In this document: piece after piece, positions 32,719-47,072 of the stretch
How the letters are laid out: each line of letters begins with the position of its first letter
Numbering within the stretch: the stretch's first letter is position 1
NCBI RefSeq assembly: GCF_949628215.1
Contig: NC_134277.1
Coordinates: 26,177,179-26,241,178, forward strand
Source: Phalacrocorax aristotelis
Lineage: Eukaryota > Chordata > Aves > Suliformes > Phalacrocoracidae
Length of the DNA stretch: 64,000 nucleotides
Direction of reading: 5' to 3'
Notes under the pieces: generated by a model
Database searches by the model: none
The model's input: the letters and a program-made list of their open reading frames with translations, nothing else
What the model was told of the DNA's origin: nothing
Translations under genes and position numbers: made by a program

Positions 32719-35700
32719 AAGCCCAGGTTGTTTTGGTTTTTTTAATAAGCTTTATTCTCTATCTCTCTGGGGGTTTTTTTGTGTGATATTTATCTTGAAG
32801 CCAAAAACCATTACCATGCAACGAAGTTCTGTTTCATTGTAATTATACTAGAGTCAAGAATAATCTTCATAAATACAAACTGTAAGTGACATACTATAAT
32901 TAAATTTTGTAATCCACAGCCTTTATGTAAATGATTAAGCAGTTCGTACACAGTGGGAAAAACAGCCCAATGCTTCAACAGAGGTGTTCTGGTAAAAGTT
33001 AAAAATATTTTTTCAAGTTATGTGTTTGTGTAAACTAATGTTAGATTAGATTCAGTATGTCTTTTGCCATTTCCCAGCCAGAGTCAGAATTTTGCCAGTG
33101 GGTGTATTAAATATTTTATCAGAAGTGCAGCAATTGCGGGTCTGCTAATTTTCTGGTGTACATAAGGTACAAGTGATGATCCTTGTCACTGCGGTTACCT
33201 GAATGGCTCATTCTTAGCAACGATCACTCTTGAGATTCTGGGAACTTAGCACCATGACAAGCAGGATGTGTACTACTTGGACAAGAAAAAGTTAAATAGT
33301 TCCTAAAGTTGTCTTTCAGAAATGTCATAAAAGGCTTGTGAAATATTGTTTAGAAAACATATTCTGCTGTGGGAATATGTCTGGTTTTAGACATGCAATG
33401 ATCTTCTAGGTTCTGTGTTTAGACCTTAAATGAATGTGTTGCTTTGGAGGAGCGCTGACCAGTTAAATTACCTCTTTGTTAGAAGGAAATGGATTTGTTC
33501 ATTCATCTGAAAAAAAACAAGATCTCTCTGAAAGATCAGTGGGGTCACATTGCCTTTTAGCTTTCCGGAGAAAAAAAACAGCACTTAACAATGCTTCCAG
33601 GAACCAATAAAAGTATGTGTGCGTTTGTTTCTAGTCCAGTACTTTTGTGAACATTTTTCATCATCTTTCTCTGACAGTTGAATGTGCTTTCCTCACCTCC
33701 CACTTGAATAGCATAGAAACAGATACCTCTGTAACGTCAGTAGAGTATATTTTACAAAGTTTCATCCCATAGACATTTATGAAATAATTATAACGCACCT
33801 AGTAGGGATGTACTCTCTCACTCTTAAAAGAATAGCTTGCTTAAGTGAAAATAGGGAACTCTACATACGTTGCACAGTCCTTGAAATGGTGTGTAATATT
33901 CTTTTCAGTGCTTTCAGTTATGTGGATAATAATAGAGAAATTACAGTAAGTGTTGCTCAGTTTATTCAGAATGTGCAACCTGCAGGCTATCAGCAGTGTA
34001 CGGATAGAGCACTGGTCCTCTCAATAGTGTAGTTAGGAGTCAGTGATAGGATACTGTGATTGTTGCTTTCCTCTGACAATTTGATATACAGCATGATATT
34101 TTGGGAGATTCTGCACTGAAAAATCTAGATTTATTTGTTTGCTTACCTTTTAATTTTGACTTTATTAAAAATACATTGCTGTTTCTAACACCAGTAGTTT
34201 TTGTGTTGGAATGTACTGACTTCAGATATTCATTATTTCTAAATGCAACTCTATGCTTTCAGAAAGTGATAGAACAATGCTTACTATGTACGGTCTGATT
34301 ACAGTTGGCTGACCTTGTGTAATAGCTTTCCTTACTTTTTAAGATCCACCATGTAGGCCTTTTGCATATTTACAGGATCCAGCAACAGCATGACCTTACC
34401 AAGTGCTACTCTTCCCTATGAAAAAGCTTCCCCAAACTGAGACACTTCTGTTTCAGGAACAGACTAAGATTTCTAAACATATAAGGGATTTTCAGGTCTT
34501 ACGTGGAGGAGTGTGCTCGTGAGCAGCCCTCTGTTGCATCCTCTTTATTTTTGCTGTCTGTGGATATGCCTTAGGAGCCAAAAAGTTTTGTTTTCAATTG
34601 TATCAGTTTAACTCCACTGAAAAAGAGGTTAACGTTAAAGCTTTTGGCTGGCCAGATTCTACCAGAGGCTCTCCAGAGGGTTTGCTTTAGGCTGCAGTGC
34701 AGTTTCAAACTTGTTTACCTGAATCTTAACACGGCTTCTAAATTGTGTTAAGCTGAGCAAACATACTTGAAAAATACATCCTGGACTCAGTCAAGGCCAG
34801 GGTCAAGGTGCACTGCACCTTATTTAGATTGGTCAGTCAAGATCCCCATAGGGTTTCCTATAGCTGTTTGCGTTGCCATCTTCATTCCTGCTTTATGGCC
34901 TAGCAGTGCTCCCAGTACTGGTTGTCTTTATCCTTGTTTCTCTAAGCAGATCAGTCTGAAAGGAACACACAAATTTCTTCGGAGTTTTGCTCCATACAGT
35001 GTCAGTTTATTTACCCCATCTGTCCGTTACTCTGTAAATCTTTGCTTTGTAACTCTTGGTGGTGGTTTCACTGTGTACTTTTTGTCTATTGAAACTGATT
35101 TTGGAGGGGCACACATTTGTCTTTAACTGAACTGAGCTGGGTTGTTGCTTACGGTTAAACAAAGTGTGTTTGAGTCTTTTTTGCAAAAAGACTTCTATCC
35201 CAGCCAACATGTTGGGGATGATGTGTGCATGACGGTAAGGAGAAACCAGTCAGAGAAGCATTACACTACCTAAACAGGTTTCTCATGCTGCCAATATAAG
35301 AGGCATTTTACTGGTTGAGAAAATTACCAGTCTCTGGTTCAATTTCTTTAGTTTATCACTGATGCTAACTGTCCTGTGAGGCATCAGCTGCTGGTACTTC
35401 TTTATATAGGGGCTGGGTGATATTTCTTCACTTTTGCTTGATGAAAAAGTGGTGTTATCAGCATTGACCTGTGGCAGAGAAGTCACTTTTATAGACATTT
35501 AGTGAACTAACGGTGGTTTATGCACTGTATCAAAAGTGTACTGAGTAACTTTATTCAGTGGAACAGTCTATAGTGAGCTTTTTATACTAAAACAGTGTGC
35601 TTGAGATTAAAATGCCAGAACTGTCAAGCCTGTCTGCCTTTAGCTTGACTTGATCTAATAAAATGTCAAACATTTCTTTTTGTGCTTCTTCACCTTCTGA

Positions 35701-38700
35701 CCTAGTTAGAGGAGGTCTTAGGGTGGTAGTGTTGGTATTACACTAGGTACAGTAATTTTATATTATTTAAGATTTGGTTAGGCTTCATTACCTGAGGAGT
35801 GAAGAGCTGTGCCTAAAAGAGTTCTGCTGTATTTTATGACTGGAGCCTAAAGAGACGATTAAGAAGAATCTCTCTCTTGTATCAGTGACTAAGCTACCAC
35901 ATATTAAATCAGGTTATTAAGGCCTTGACAGACGGTTGCATTGGGAACAACTCCAAAGTGTTATCTGGACTTCAGGGAACTTTGAGGGTTTTGCTGTTAT
36001 TTTAAAAATAATTTTCTAAAGACATGGTGCCCTGGAATGAGTATGAAGTGATCTGCAATTACAGGTGAGACTATTGGATATTCCAGTGCCTAATTACAGG
36101 ATAACTCTTTCGTTCTGTCTTACTGAACTGCTGTTCCCTAAGGATAAAAAAAAAAAAGGTGCACCAAAACAGATGCTCCTTTTAACTTGTGCCGCTGGAT
36201 ATTTTTTTCTTGATTATCTGCAGGGATGATGTCTTCATCTAGCTATCACTGTATACCTTTCGTCTCTCCTGCCATGTGTGTATGTACCTACCCCACAGTG
36301 GATTTACCACATTTCATTTAGATGATAAATGCAAGTACTGTAGACAGCATCATCAAAATTAATATAGTGATTTCTTTAGCTACATCTATGCAGGTTTTTT
36401 TCCTTAAAGTGATAAATGCTTCTAGTCTCTGCTGCAGGTGCCCCTGTTGCATCCCTCTAAGTGTATCAGTGCAAAGAAAACCAAAGTCATGCTTAAAATC
36501 TGTTTTTCTCCACAAACTGGAGCTGTGAAAGAAGTGTGTCTGAAAGAAAATATTCCACCTGGATGAAAGTCTTTGTGCCTGAGTCAGTAAGCCAAAGTCT
36601 CAAATTACTGACCTGAGCAATAACTTTAAGCATTCTTCCTGTGGGTACATATGCCAGCATAAAAAGATTGTAACGTAACATAACATGCTAGACTCTCTAT
36701 CCCACAACTATATAAATGAGGAAATAATTCTTTTACTACCCTACTCTATGTTTTATTCAAGTCAACTCTCAACATTATTGCGACTTTTCAACCTTGGTAT
36801 TTAAAACACAGATAACATGTTATACTGGTGATCATTCTACAAAGGGTGAGACGTTGGCATATCAGTCATTTTTTTGGTCTGTACTTTAACGTGTAAAATA
36901 TAACACTGAATTTGATAATGTCAAGCTCCATTCACAGAGGTTTAAAGTGGCAGAGAAGCTTTCATCATTTCATGTTAATGACTTCAGAACTTTTGGCACA
37001 AACCTTAGAATATTCAAGTGTGTAAACAAACCCCAAAACACCAAACCCAAACAAACCAAAACCAAACAATCTCCCCCACCGTCACTCTTCCATTACTCGG
37101 TTCTTAAGCTTTGCTAGTGTATTTCTTGCTTAAAACTTTGCAGAAATGTGCCTCCAGATGCAGGTATCCAGCAAGAGCAATCTTTGCCCATTAATTAAAA
37201 TTTGTCAAATCTTAAAAATCTTTACTGTAAACATGTAAAAATTAGCTTTAGCCTAATTTTTTCTACCAGCCATACATAAAGTAGGTATGCACATTTGATT
37301 TTTTCATTTTTAATTTTGTCCTCTTGGTAAAGTGAGCCATTTTTTGGCTCCTCTCTTTACTTACAGAGAGGGGAGGGGGCAAGGGAGGAAGAGGCTCGCT
37401 AACCAGGGCTTCTTCTGCTGTGTTTGGGAGAGGCCTTGGTATCCTGAGAGTTCTTGAACATAACTTTTGACTTTCTTCATTTGTGTTAGTCCATCCCAGT
37501 AGCAAGGATTAAAATTACCAACATCACAATGTGATAGTTCTCTGAAGTATACCAGGTTACTAGGCTTTCTCCTAGAACACAAAGCTGTTCATGATTCCCT
37601 TCTGCAATAAATTGACTTATAATGAAGGACAGACTCTGCAGTAAATATTTTAGAAACTCAGCTCTTAAAAATGAGCTGTTTAACTGCAGGATCCAAAACA
37701 AATAAAGCAGTTACCTTTTCAGCTAACTGTGCTTGAAACAGAATGCAATATAATATTTTGTACTTTCAGCAAAAGTACTTTTGGAAAACAAGTTGCTTTA
37801 ATACCTTTTATCTGTATTCTTTTTGTGTAGGCAGTTCATTATCAGTTGTCTTTCCAGGGGTGTAGAAATCATGTAATGTACACCAATTTTAGTCAATAAT
37901 GTATTTAATGTATTTAATTATGAGGGGCTGTGTAAAGTCTTACTTCTTTGAGCTTGGCTCACTCTGCTGTTCTGCAATAATGTACTTTTATATGAAGTAG
38001 TTTATATGAAAAACCACTTTTGTTGAATCCGAAGTACACTTTTTTAAAAGCTGTTGAATTACACAGTGTTACATTGTAAAATAATGGTTGCAAATGATGA
38101 TTGGATCTATTGATGACTTTTTCTCATTGTATAGATAACAGATTTTTTTTCTGGTGCAAGAAAGATATAGCATTATCTTAAATGCTGTAAGTTAAAACTG
38201 GGTATTTTTTAACCCGTTTTGATAGATTTCCTAAGCAGAACTATGTAGCACAGTATGTCTCCCTTTCTTTTCTTCATCCCCCAATACATAGAATGGCTGC
38301 TGTATGATTGTGTGCTAGTGCTACATTCAGTGAGAAATTTTGCTTTGGTATTAAAGCAATTCAAATGTAAATTGAGAGGTACGTCATCTCATGTGAGACT
38401 TGTGTGTTCAATATGTGTTTCCTAAATAAGTGTTAGAAGTAGGATGTTCTGTCTGATCCCACTTGTACAATATTTTATCATTCATTATAAATTTCTAGCA
38501 AGCACCGTGGCAGTATTTCAAAGGAGGAATCCCTTCTAAAATCCTATTAAGCCATTACAGTTGTCCTCCTTCAGACTAACTTCTGTGATGATGCCCATGA
38601 TAAAATCAATAGTAATTGGGCAGCTGGTGCAACTGCTCTCAAAATCTCATTGTTACCTTGCGCTACCCATGTTTTTCTGTATCCACCCTTTTTTAATCTT

Positions 38701-41700
38701 GTACTCAGTCTTCAAGTTTCTATGAAAGTGGTCATCTCTGTTAAATAGTTATAGAGCTATGGTATCAAAGTGCTGCTTTTAGCAGTGTTGCTAATAAGCC
38801 CATAGAAGTTTTACTGTTCATTGCCAAAGCAGAGAAGTGTGATTCCCCTGACTGAGTTTCATTAGACTTTAAGGTAGGTTGTGTAACCAGTATTTTCGTT
38901 TTTTGTTTAAGCTGGAAGCTTCATTTTGAGAATATTAGAGTAGTAAACACAGTTCCTAATTTTGAATGAGATAGTTAATGTTTGGGATTCTGAAATATAT
39001 AGGATATAATTAGCAAACATTGCATTTAGGTTTTCCTATATTCTTTGGTGTACAAGGTTACAATATTTGTGGTTATGATAAATGTTATGAGGTTACGGTA
39101 AAGGCTATGATAAAGCCCATCTGTTGTCACAGAACTCGAAAATTTAGTGAATAGGTCTGCTTACCAAACAAATATCTTGTTTTTGCCCTGTAAATTTCTA
39201 TTCAAGTCTGATTTTATTCAGATAAAAGACGTGAAATTTTTCATTTTAATGTTATTTTTGTCCCACTGTGATGTTTTTGTAATACAGCACATTAAAAAAT
39301 AGCCTAGGGATTTTAAATACTGGGCTTATACAAACAGCAAAGCAAGAGCAGTGACATTGACACTACACACTAGCCATGCAAGCCTGGGAGCTGCTGAAAC
39401 TGCTTTAGCAACTCCTGTATTCAGCCATGGGAGCAGTCCAGGTCCCTGAGGTTGTAGACTGGCTGGGCCTTCTAGGCCTCTTCCCTGCTACCAGCTTCCC
39501 CCCTTTTAGGAGGAAATACATATATTACGTGCTCTTCACCTTCAAAAATATGAAATGAGGTGTTGAAAGAGCGAAACAAGTTTGCTTCCTGTGAATCACT
39601 GCTTGGTTTCAGAATTGGCCTTGTTAGCTTACTGTCCTCTGAGAGCTTATAATGGGTTGGAAAGCTCTTGGGGGAGGGCGGGGGGGAATGAAACACAAAG
39701 AAGGCAGACTGGGCCTCTTTCGGCCATTTTCAGATCCAGACCTTTATTGCATTAGCTCATATTTTGTCCTTTTTCTCCTTCAGCCGAAGTAAAGTAATCT
39801 TTGGTGGCAGATGTAGTTGGTCTGTTAGCTGAAAGATGAACTGAAGACTGAATGGGCAGATCTCGAATATTTTACAGCAGGGCAGTCGTGAGCCGCAGCA
39901 GCTGTCACATCTTGGTTTCTTCTGGACTCCCAAACATGCTGGAAGCCAACTGTTACTGCCAGGGTACAGAGGCAGCTACTCCCCTGTCTTTCTGTATTTC
40001 TGCTGGCAAGTTTAATGCCTAATTCAGAAAACTACAGTGTGGTCCATGAAATTTCCAAAGCATAAAAGGGTAATGCCTGTCATAGTGTTAAAGATGAAAG
40101 ACATTGTGGATACTGTGTGAAAGTGAAAGGCATTAGTATGGTTTCTCATGTGATGTATTTTATGTAGGGAATTGTTTTCTGGGTTAGTTTTGACCCTGTC
40201 ACTTCTCTCCTTGTATTCTTCCAGAGGTTGGTTTCTTGCTATCACACCAAATATAAGCTATTTGCCTTCACCTGAAGGGCTTTCATGGACTATCCCCATT
40301 CTATCATCTTAGATTTTATTATGATAATGTGATGATTATAGTTACATTAGCCATTTGCTAAATTTTCAGTACTTCTATGCTGATTCTTCATTTTGTGGGC
40401 AGTTTCACTTGTGTCTGTTCAAAGCCACATAGTTGCTGTGTTTCATAATCCTTCTTCAAATTCTCCCTTTCCTTTGACTGAGAATCTTTTCATTTGGAGA
40501 GCAGACCTGTTATGCAGAGAAATATTTTACTCTTTTTATTTTGTTCACCTTTCTGTGTCATGCCTGTATCATATATAACCCTTTATTGTGCACATAGGCT
40601 GTAAGCTCTTCTTATGGGAGCAGATGTCACAGTTTTGTTCAGTGACTTACACAATACATGCTGCATATTCCTAAAATTCCCAGATGTTATGATAATTTAT
40701 GTAACAGTTCAAGCAATGTGCCTGTCTTTAATATTATTAGTTGTTGCAGACTGTGCTACCAAGTAAAATATCCATACTCCATCAAAAATAGTTTGTTCAG
40801 TGTGCAATAGAATTAATGAAATTTACAGTTATTGCCTTTTCTGCACTGCAGTAACTTGAGCTTTTTAGTTCTGTAGAGCGACCCTACACAGACCCTCAGT
40901 TCTCCCATGCATTTCCAGACCCCTGCCTAAATGCATGCAGATCTCCTCTTCAGCATCTCAGCAATACCACCCTGCCCCAGCTTCCTCTCAGACAGCCTGA
41001 GGGCACCATCTTATCTCCTTATACTCTCAGCACTCTCTCTCATCCCTACCCAGGTTTGTTTAATGTTCCAGTTTTGGGCAAGAGGCAGCATGTTCTGCAG
41101 CTGACGCAAGCTATCCATGTGCTGATTTCCAGAAATAAGTGTGTGGCAATTTGTGCTGTTATCTTCTGATTTCAAATGATGGAAGGAGGTTTTGTGCTTT
41201 TCTTCTCATTATGAGTGCTAGTGGGGTCTTCATTATCAATTTTTGTAAAGATTCTAGGAACATGATATCTTTCAGGCACTTGTTCTTGTCTAATTTAGTT
41301 TGTAGTCTGAAGAGCTATTGCTGGATAGGGATTGACAGAGTACAATACCACAAACTAATCTTGTTAACAAACTTTACTGAAAATCATTCTTTCAAGTTAT
41401 TTTTGAATCCTAGCTGTTGAAGGTAATATGAACTGCCAGTTGATTGAAAAGAGTGTAGACTTTTTCTTGGTTTTGTTGAGTGTCTCATTAAAGCCTGAAA
41501 CTATCCAATATTTAGAATAATGCAGCTGATTCTGCACCTCAAAACATATTAATCTGCAGCACTGAGAGCTGTGACATGGTAATGTGAACATGCAATAGCT
41601 TTCTTGAATAATATAAGTATTATATCTGCATTATATCTGCATAGTATCTGCATGTTTATATTTTAAAATATAGAGATGACAGAAATACAAAATCCTGCAG

Positions 41701-43596
41701 AGTCCTTAGTGTGACTGAGGAATCTGGGCTTTGGTTTGTGTATGTAACTCAACACATGAAGGGTGTGCATTTGCTTTTAGATGAGTGCCTGCTTCATTAT
41801 TATTATGAGAAACTTTTGGCTGCTTAACACAGTTGCTTGTTAGGTAACTCAGAGCACAGAAGAGAACATGGGCGACATGTTTAGCATATTGAGTCAGCTG
41901 ATTGGGCAGTGTCATTGTTACCTCACACAATGACATCAAAAGGTAGGACACAACAACTCCAAAATAAGGGTTGACCCACCAAAGTTTTGTAGGAAAAGGG
42001 GATGAAAATGGAGGTCACCAAGGCCACCGCTCTCCTCGAACGGCCCTGATAGCACTGGTAGGATTACGATGAAAGTGGTCTTTTCTCTCCCCTTCACAAA
42101 ATGGCCTCTCAGAGAAACTGTAGAGAGGAGACAGTGCAAGACTGCCGCTGGTAGGATCTCGTGCAGAATGGGATCTGAGCAAAAGTATAGCAGGACTGGG
42201 TTGCAACTTGACATATAAGTTCACAACAGTAGCTGAAAGCAGCTCATGAGACGACTACTCTGGGGAAACAAAAATATCTCATCGCAGCTCTTCCCCAGGT
42301 TTCCTTTTCATACGGATTGCATTCGCATCCTGATTCCCTTAGATTTTCTGCAGCTCTAGACCCCTTGGATTTCTCTATTTCTTCTGTCTGTAATGCTGTC
42401 TAGGCACCAGTAAGTGCGCTGGAAAGCCAATGTAGAAACAGAAGTTTTGAGGTAGTCCCAACAAGTTGAATATAAGGTACTGAGCACAAAGCAGCTCCTG
42501 TCCTTGCCTGATTATATGTGCCCAACATAATCAATCTCAATTTCCTAACCTGCTGTGCCTGGCATGTTTAGGTCCCAGTGTGTGCTTTGTGGGGTGAAAG
42601 GTCTGGCATGGAGCAGTCTGGATGGGATGACTCATGCACAAAAGAGACCTCCTAGAAGGTTCACTGTGCTACCAGCTGCAGCCTGGTGCTGAGTCCCCTG
42701 TCCATCCCTCTGACATAAACCAGCATGCGTTCTTTCCAACTGCATGACCTGATAAGCTTCTCTTGCCCATCTGACGAGCGGAGGTGCTCTCTCTGCCCTG
42801 TCTTTATGCCACTTGATCTGCTGGTCCCTTCCCTAAGATAAAGGTGAGAGGCTGTGGAGCACAGAAGTTGGCAAGTACTTTGAAGTACTTGTAAGGTGAA
42901 GCTGGTTTGTGCCAGTATAATGCCTGGGCTTGTATGGACCCATTCATTGTGGACCTCTAAGTGTTGTTTTAAAAATGGGGTTGTGTGGGGTTTTCTGAAG
43001 AGTCTGCTTAGCAGAACTGTTAAGATGGGGCCATGGCAACACCTGTATTCATGTGCTTTTGTCTTGCTGGCACAGAAGGGTGCTGTTTACACCCACCTAC
43101 ACAAGCACAGGTGTTTCAAGCACAGTTTTACATGATCCTGCTTAGGTGAAAGTTAAACTGATGTCTGCTTTCTTGCGTGCTTTTGAAGAATTTTACTTCC
43201 TTACTTCCTTGTTTCAGAATTTTGCTTTGGTGATGCCGTGTTTTGAAATCACTTCTAATTTCCAGTTCACTTTCCATTCATGGAAATTTAGTATTCATCC
43301 CTGTCTTCTAATACAGGTGGATATTGGCCTTTTTTTTTTTTCCTTTTCTATATGTTCAAAGAATATGGGTAGTGAAAATAGTTGCACAGGGAGATGGCAC
43401 AATTTACGAGGGAAATAATCTGTGAAGAACTGGGAACTTCTGTGTATTTACCTATAAGGACTTCAGCAATTCATGAGTAGAGTTTGCAGGCCCTATGTAC
43501 TTCTTCACATGGCTCCTTACAGTGCTGTAGCTCTAGGTGAATTCTTCTAGGAGAGAGTGTTTTACAGAATAACTGAAATACTGTTTGTCTTTTTAG
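32719..43596 (+). other. ANKIB1 intron 1, last segment
   Basis: About 10.9 kb of mainly unique-looking intron. A C-rich patch lies at about 40870-41060, and a short tandem of a TATCTGCAT-type unit lies at 41620-41653. I see no supported exon, RNA gene or LTR element. Ancient repeats too decayed to recognise by eye may be present. Confidence 0.45.
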
Positions 43597-43862
43597 GCTG
43601 TGAAGCATGTTACAGAACCATACAAGTGGATGAAGGGGAAAGGAGAAAGTGCCATTGATAGCTAGGATTGCAACATGGGAAATACAACCACCAAATTCCG
43701 CAAAGCTCTTATCAATGGAGATGAAAACTTGGCCTGCCAAATATATGAGAGTAACCCTCAACTAAAAGAAACTCTTGACCCAAATACTTCTTATGGAGAA
43801 ACATACCAGCACAATACGCCGCTCCATTATGCTGCTAGGCATGGAATGAACCGTATACTGGG
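43597..43862 (+). CDS. ANKIB1: ANKIB1 start-codon exon (exon 2)
   Basis: ANKIB1 is a large protein with ankyrin repeats followed by an RBR (RING-IBR-RING) E3 ubiquitin ligase module. The acceptor CTTTTTAG precedes 43597. The exon has 78 bases of 5' untranslated sequence, then ATG at 43675-43677 with A at -3 and G at +4. It encodes 62 codons plus two bases, starting [19 protein letters not shown] and entering the first ankyrin repeat ([18 protein letters not shown]). MGN at the start fits an N-myristoylation signal, which is known for this protein type but not testable here. The donor is GG|GTAAGT at 43862/43863. Two short upstream ATG frames occur in the untranslated part (43607-43633 and 43630-43665). 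The next coding exon joins in frame, completing a glycine codon. The RBR domain lies beyond the window. Confidence 0.96.
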
Positions 43863-46800
43863 GTAAGTATGATTTGAAGTTTTGCTTGGGTGTGAATAAC
43901 TGACCTAAGAAATGCAAGAGTGTCAGCTAGGTTATAAATACCTTATGTGTGTGTGCATAAATGTGCATATGTGTGTCTGTGCTGCAGACATAGAATTTGT
44001 AACATGTTCAAGCAGTAATAGAAAACATGCAAATTAGCCCGTAGTCACAGACTGGTATAAGTTTTTTATTTGTTTTTAGTACTTTTGTTCCTTCTTTGTA
44101 ACATTAGTCTTGGACAACTTTAGTTTGCTTCCTGAAGACTCCTATACCATGGTTCTTTGAAACAGTGATTGTTCCACTGTTTTTGATGTGTTTTCCTGGC
44201 TTAAAATAATCTGTAAAGCTGTACCTATTGGATACCATATTGATTATATGTACTTCCAGATGGCACAGTATATGTTTATTCTTGTGTTATTCAGGCAGCT
44301 TTTATTTTTCATTTTGGATAATAACAGTGAACGTTAATATCTCAATAATGAGTAAGTTTATTATTGCCACAGCTAGCTTGTACGGCAATCCCTAATGTTA
44401 GCTACTTCCATTCTTCTGTATTTTTGTCAGTGCTCTAAGATCAATTAACGATTAACATCTTATCCATGTCCAGACATCGCAGGTACAAGCTGTTCTAGTC
44501 TAGTATGTTATGAAGCTAGTACTGAGCAGGCATTGCTAAACCTCGTCTTCCGTAGGTAGTAAGTTAGAATTTCATAACTATCATCTTCCTTATATTAGGA
44601 AACAAAATGGAAATATATACGAACTGTATTAGTGTTAATATTCTTTTCATCTCTGCGTTTATATCTACTGATGGGCCTATGGTTTTTGTCCCTTGTATGC
44701 TGCAACTTTACTGGCTACCTGGCCTTCCACCATAAATTATTCCTGTGTTTTAGATTCACCTAACAGTTTTTTATACTTTATAACTTCTCATTTATCTTGA
44801 TTTTTGCTAAATATTTTTATCCACCATGTATTCTATATTTCTATTTTAATTGATGTTTTCGATTCATCACTAAATCTTTTTGTTTGTTTGTTTCTTAATA
44901 TACCCAAACTTTCCCCCATTCCTGATTCTTAAATTGTAGGAAAAATTTAACTAAGCTTAATTTAAAATAGCATAACTTTTTTTTACATTTTCTGTGTAAT
45001 TTTTTTTTCTCTGAGATTTTCAGGTCATTTCTCTTAAGAAAATACAGCCTCACTGAAACAACAAGGACACTTGAAATTGTTTGCACATATGTAAAGAAAT
45101 GGAGTCATAATTACTGACTTCTGAGCAGTCCATTAGTTAATTCATACTGTACCATTATGATGAGATCTCGAATAATTGCTTCTTGTTTAAAAAAAAAGGT
45201 AATTCAAAAATGACATTTTGCATTTGCACGGGGCCTTTAGCGTCTAAGTTTCACATGACAACTCAGTTTTATTTTGCACACACTACAAACAAACAAGAAT
45301 CATTCTGTTTTCTTGTTTGAGTGCAAGATTTGCAATACCTTTTTTTGTCAGTAAACATAGCGAAGGTGCTGTTTGCTAGAGTCTGCTTCTGAAAACCTGG
45401 ACTGTTAGAATTGTCACTGTTGCTAGGAGTAATTTGCTGTGGTTTATTTGCTGTTTAATTTTCTGCTGTCTTTCTAAGGGTTTTTTTTGTTCAGGCCTCC
45501 TCTCTAAGACATACTGCACAAAAACGTAGCCTTTTTATCTACACAAGGTAGTAAGAGTGAAAAAATATCAGACTTAGAGTGTGCCTGTTTGCAAAGTCGA
45601 TAGTAGAAAGCACACAAGTGATTTCCAGGTAAGCCTCTTCCTTTTGATACAGAAAGTCCTGTATATGACAGAGATTAAATAAATTGAATATTAAAATGAA
45701 TGCTTCGATTTACTGATGAAGTACAGTAGGTAAAAATAAATTAATATTAATCTGTGTATTTTGAGAGCAATTTACAATGATAAGATATTGATAATACTAT
45801 GATATTTTACATTTATCTCTTAAACATTTTAAACATTTGGGAATCTGTAGCTACACTAACTTGTAGTTCAAACTCTAGATGTTACTTGTACCTATACCAT
45901 ATCATTCAATCTTTCTTTATCGGCTCATATTTCTATTATTGTAGGTGGATATGGACTGATATGTGTTTTACGATTCACTGTGTGAAATTTTCTCAAAATA
46001 GAATAGTGCGATGCCGTTGTCAGTACACCTTTTGCATAACAGAATATATTAAGAGAGATATTCTGGGATGTTCAGAAATAACCTATCTGGCTATGCTGTT
46101 ACCAAATACTGACACAAAGGGACAAACTCCCTGTTACCAGATGTATGGCTGGCGGTGACTGTCCAAAGACACAGTGAAAGCATGGGCACCCATTTTTCAG
46201 TGAAAGGGAGTTGGGGACATCCTGGTATAGCAATCTCGGAAGTGAAGAAACAGGATATTGGAGAAGAGGTGAAAGGGTCATAAAGCAAAATTCCTGACCT
46301 GGACAAACTTTGTATAATCCAGCGTGAAGTCTACTGGCAGAAACTTAAGCCAACGAAACTTTCTCAACAATTTTGAATTGCACAGCTGTTTTACAGCAGG
46401 TGTCTGAGTCATCCGGCTGCTGTGCCTTTCACGCAGCATCTACAGCTCAGGCACTGGATTTAGTGTGTAATCGAGCTGTAAGAAATTGAAAATTTGCTGT
46501 TCATTTCTTCTCTCTTCACAAGATTCAGCAAGAGTGTGTTAAAATACTAGGGTTGTTTCTAGAGGTAATTTTTCATGAGTCTCATAGAAAGCTTTGGCAT
46601 ATTAGAAATGTTGAAATAAAAAATGGAAGATAGTTAGGCATTCAGTTAATATGTAACTTTTATTTGGTCTGCAACCCTAAATAATGTTTACCTGACAGAT
46701 CAGTTTGTTTTAACAGAGCATTTAATGTTTAAAAACCAAAAATCACTGGTCACAGCTAATTAGCACAAACAAGATTTTTCAAAGCACTGCGTGAAGTTGC

Positions 46801-47072
46801 CAGAAGTTATTACATAGTGCTCAGCAGTTCACCGAAACCGACAGATATCTCATATTCTCTGTCCAATTAGTACAGTTATATAGTAAGAGTTTAGGTGAGG
46901 TTGTGTGATGGAGGGCTCATTCCCAGGAGCACAGGGGAGCCCAGAAGCAGAGTGGTGCGGGATCATGGCAAGCTCATCAGAGGGAGGAGCCCCCTGCTCC
47001 AGGGCTGTCACAGGACAGCTGTCCACCCCATGCCCCAGCTGTGACACGTCAGGAGGAGTCTACAGAAGGGAT
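43863..47072 (+). other. ANKIB1 intron 2, first segment
   Basis: AT-rich intron sequence with a TG-rich patch at about 43948-43980. The last 180 bases (about 46890-47072) are GC-richer and may belong to an older repeat into which the LTR at 47073 inserted. No exon is supported. Confidence 0.45.
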
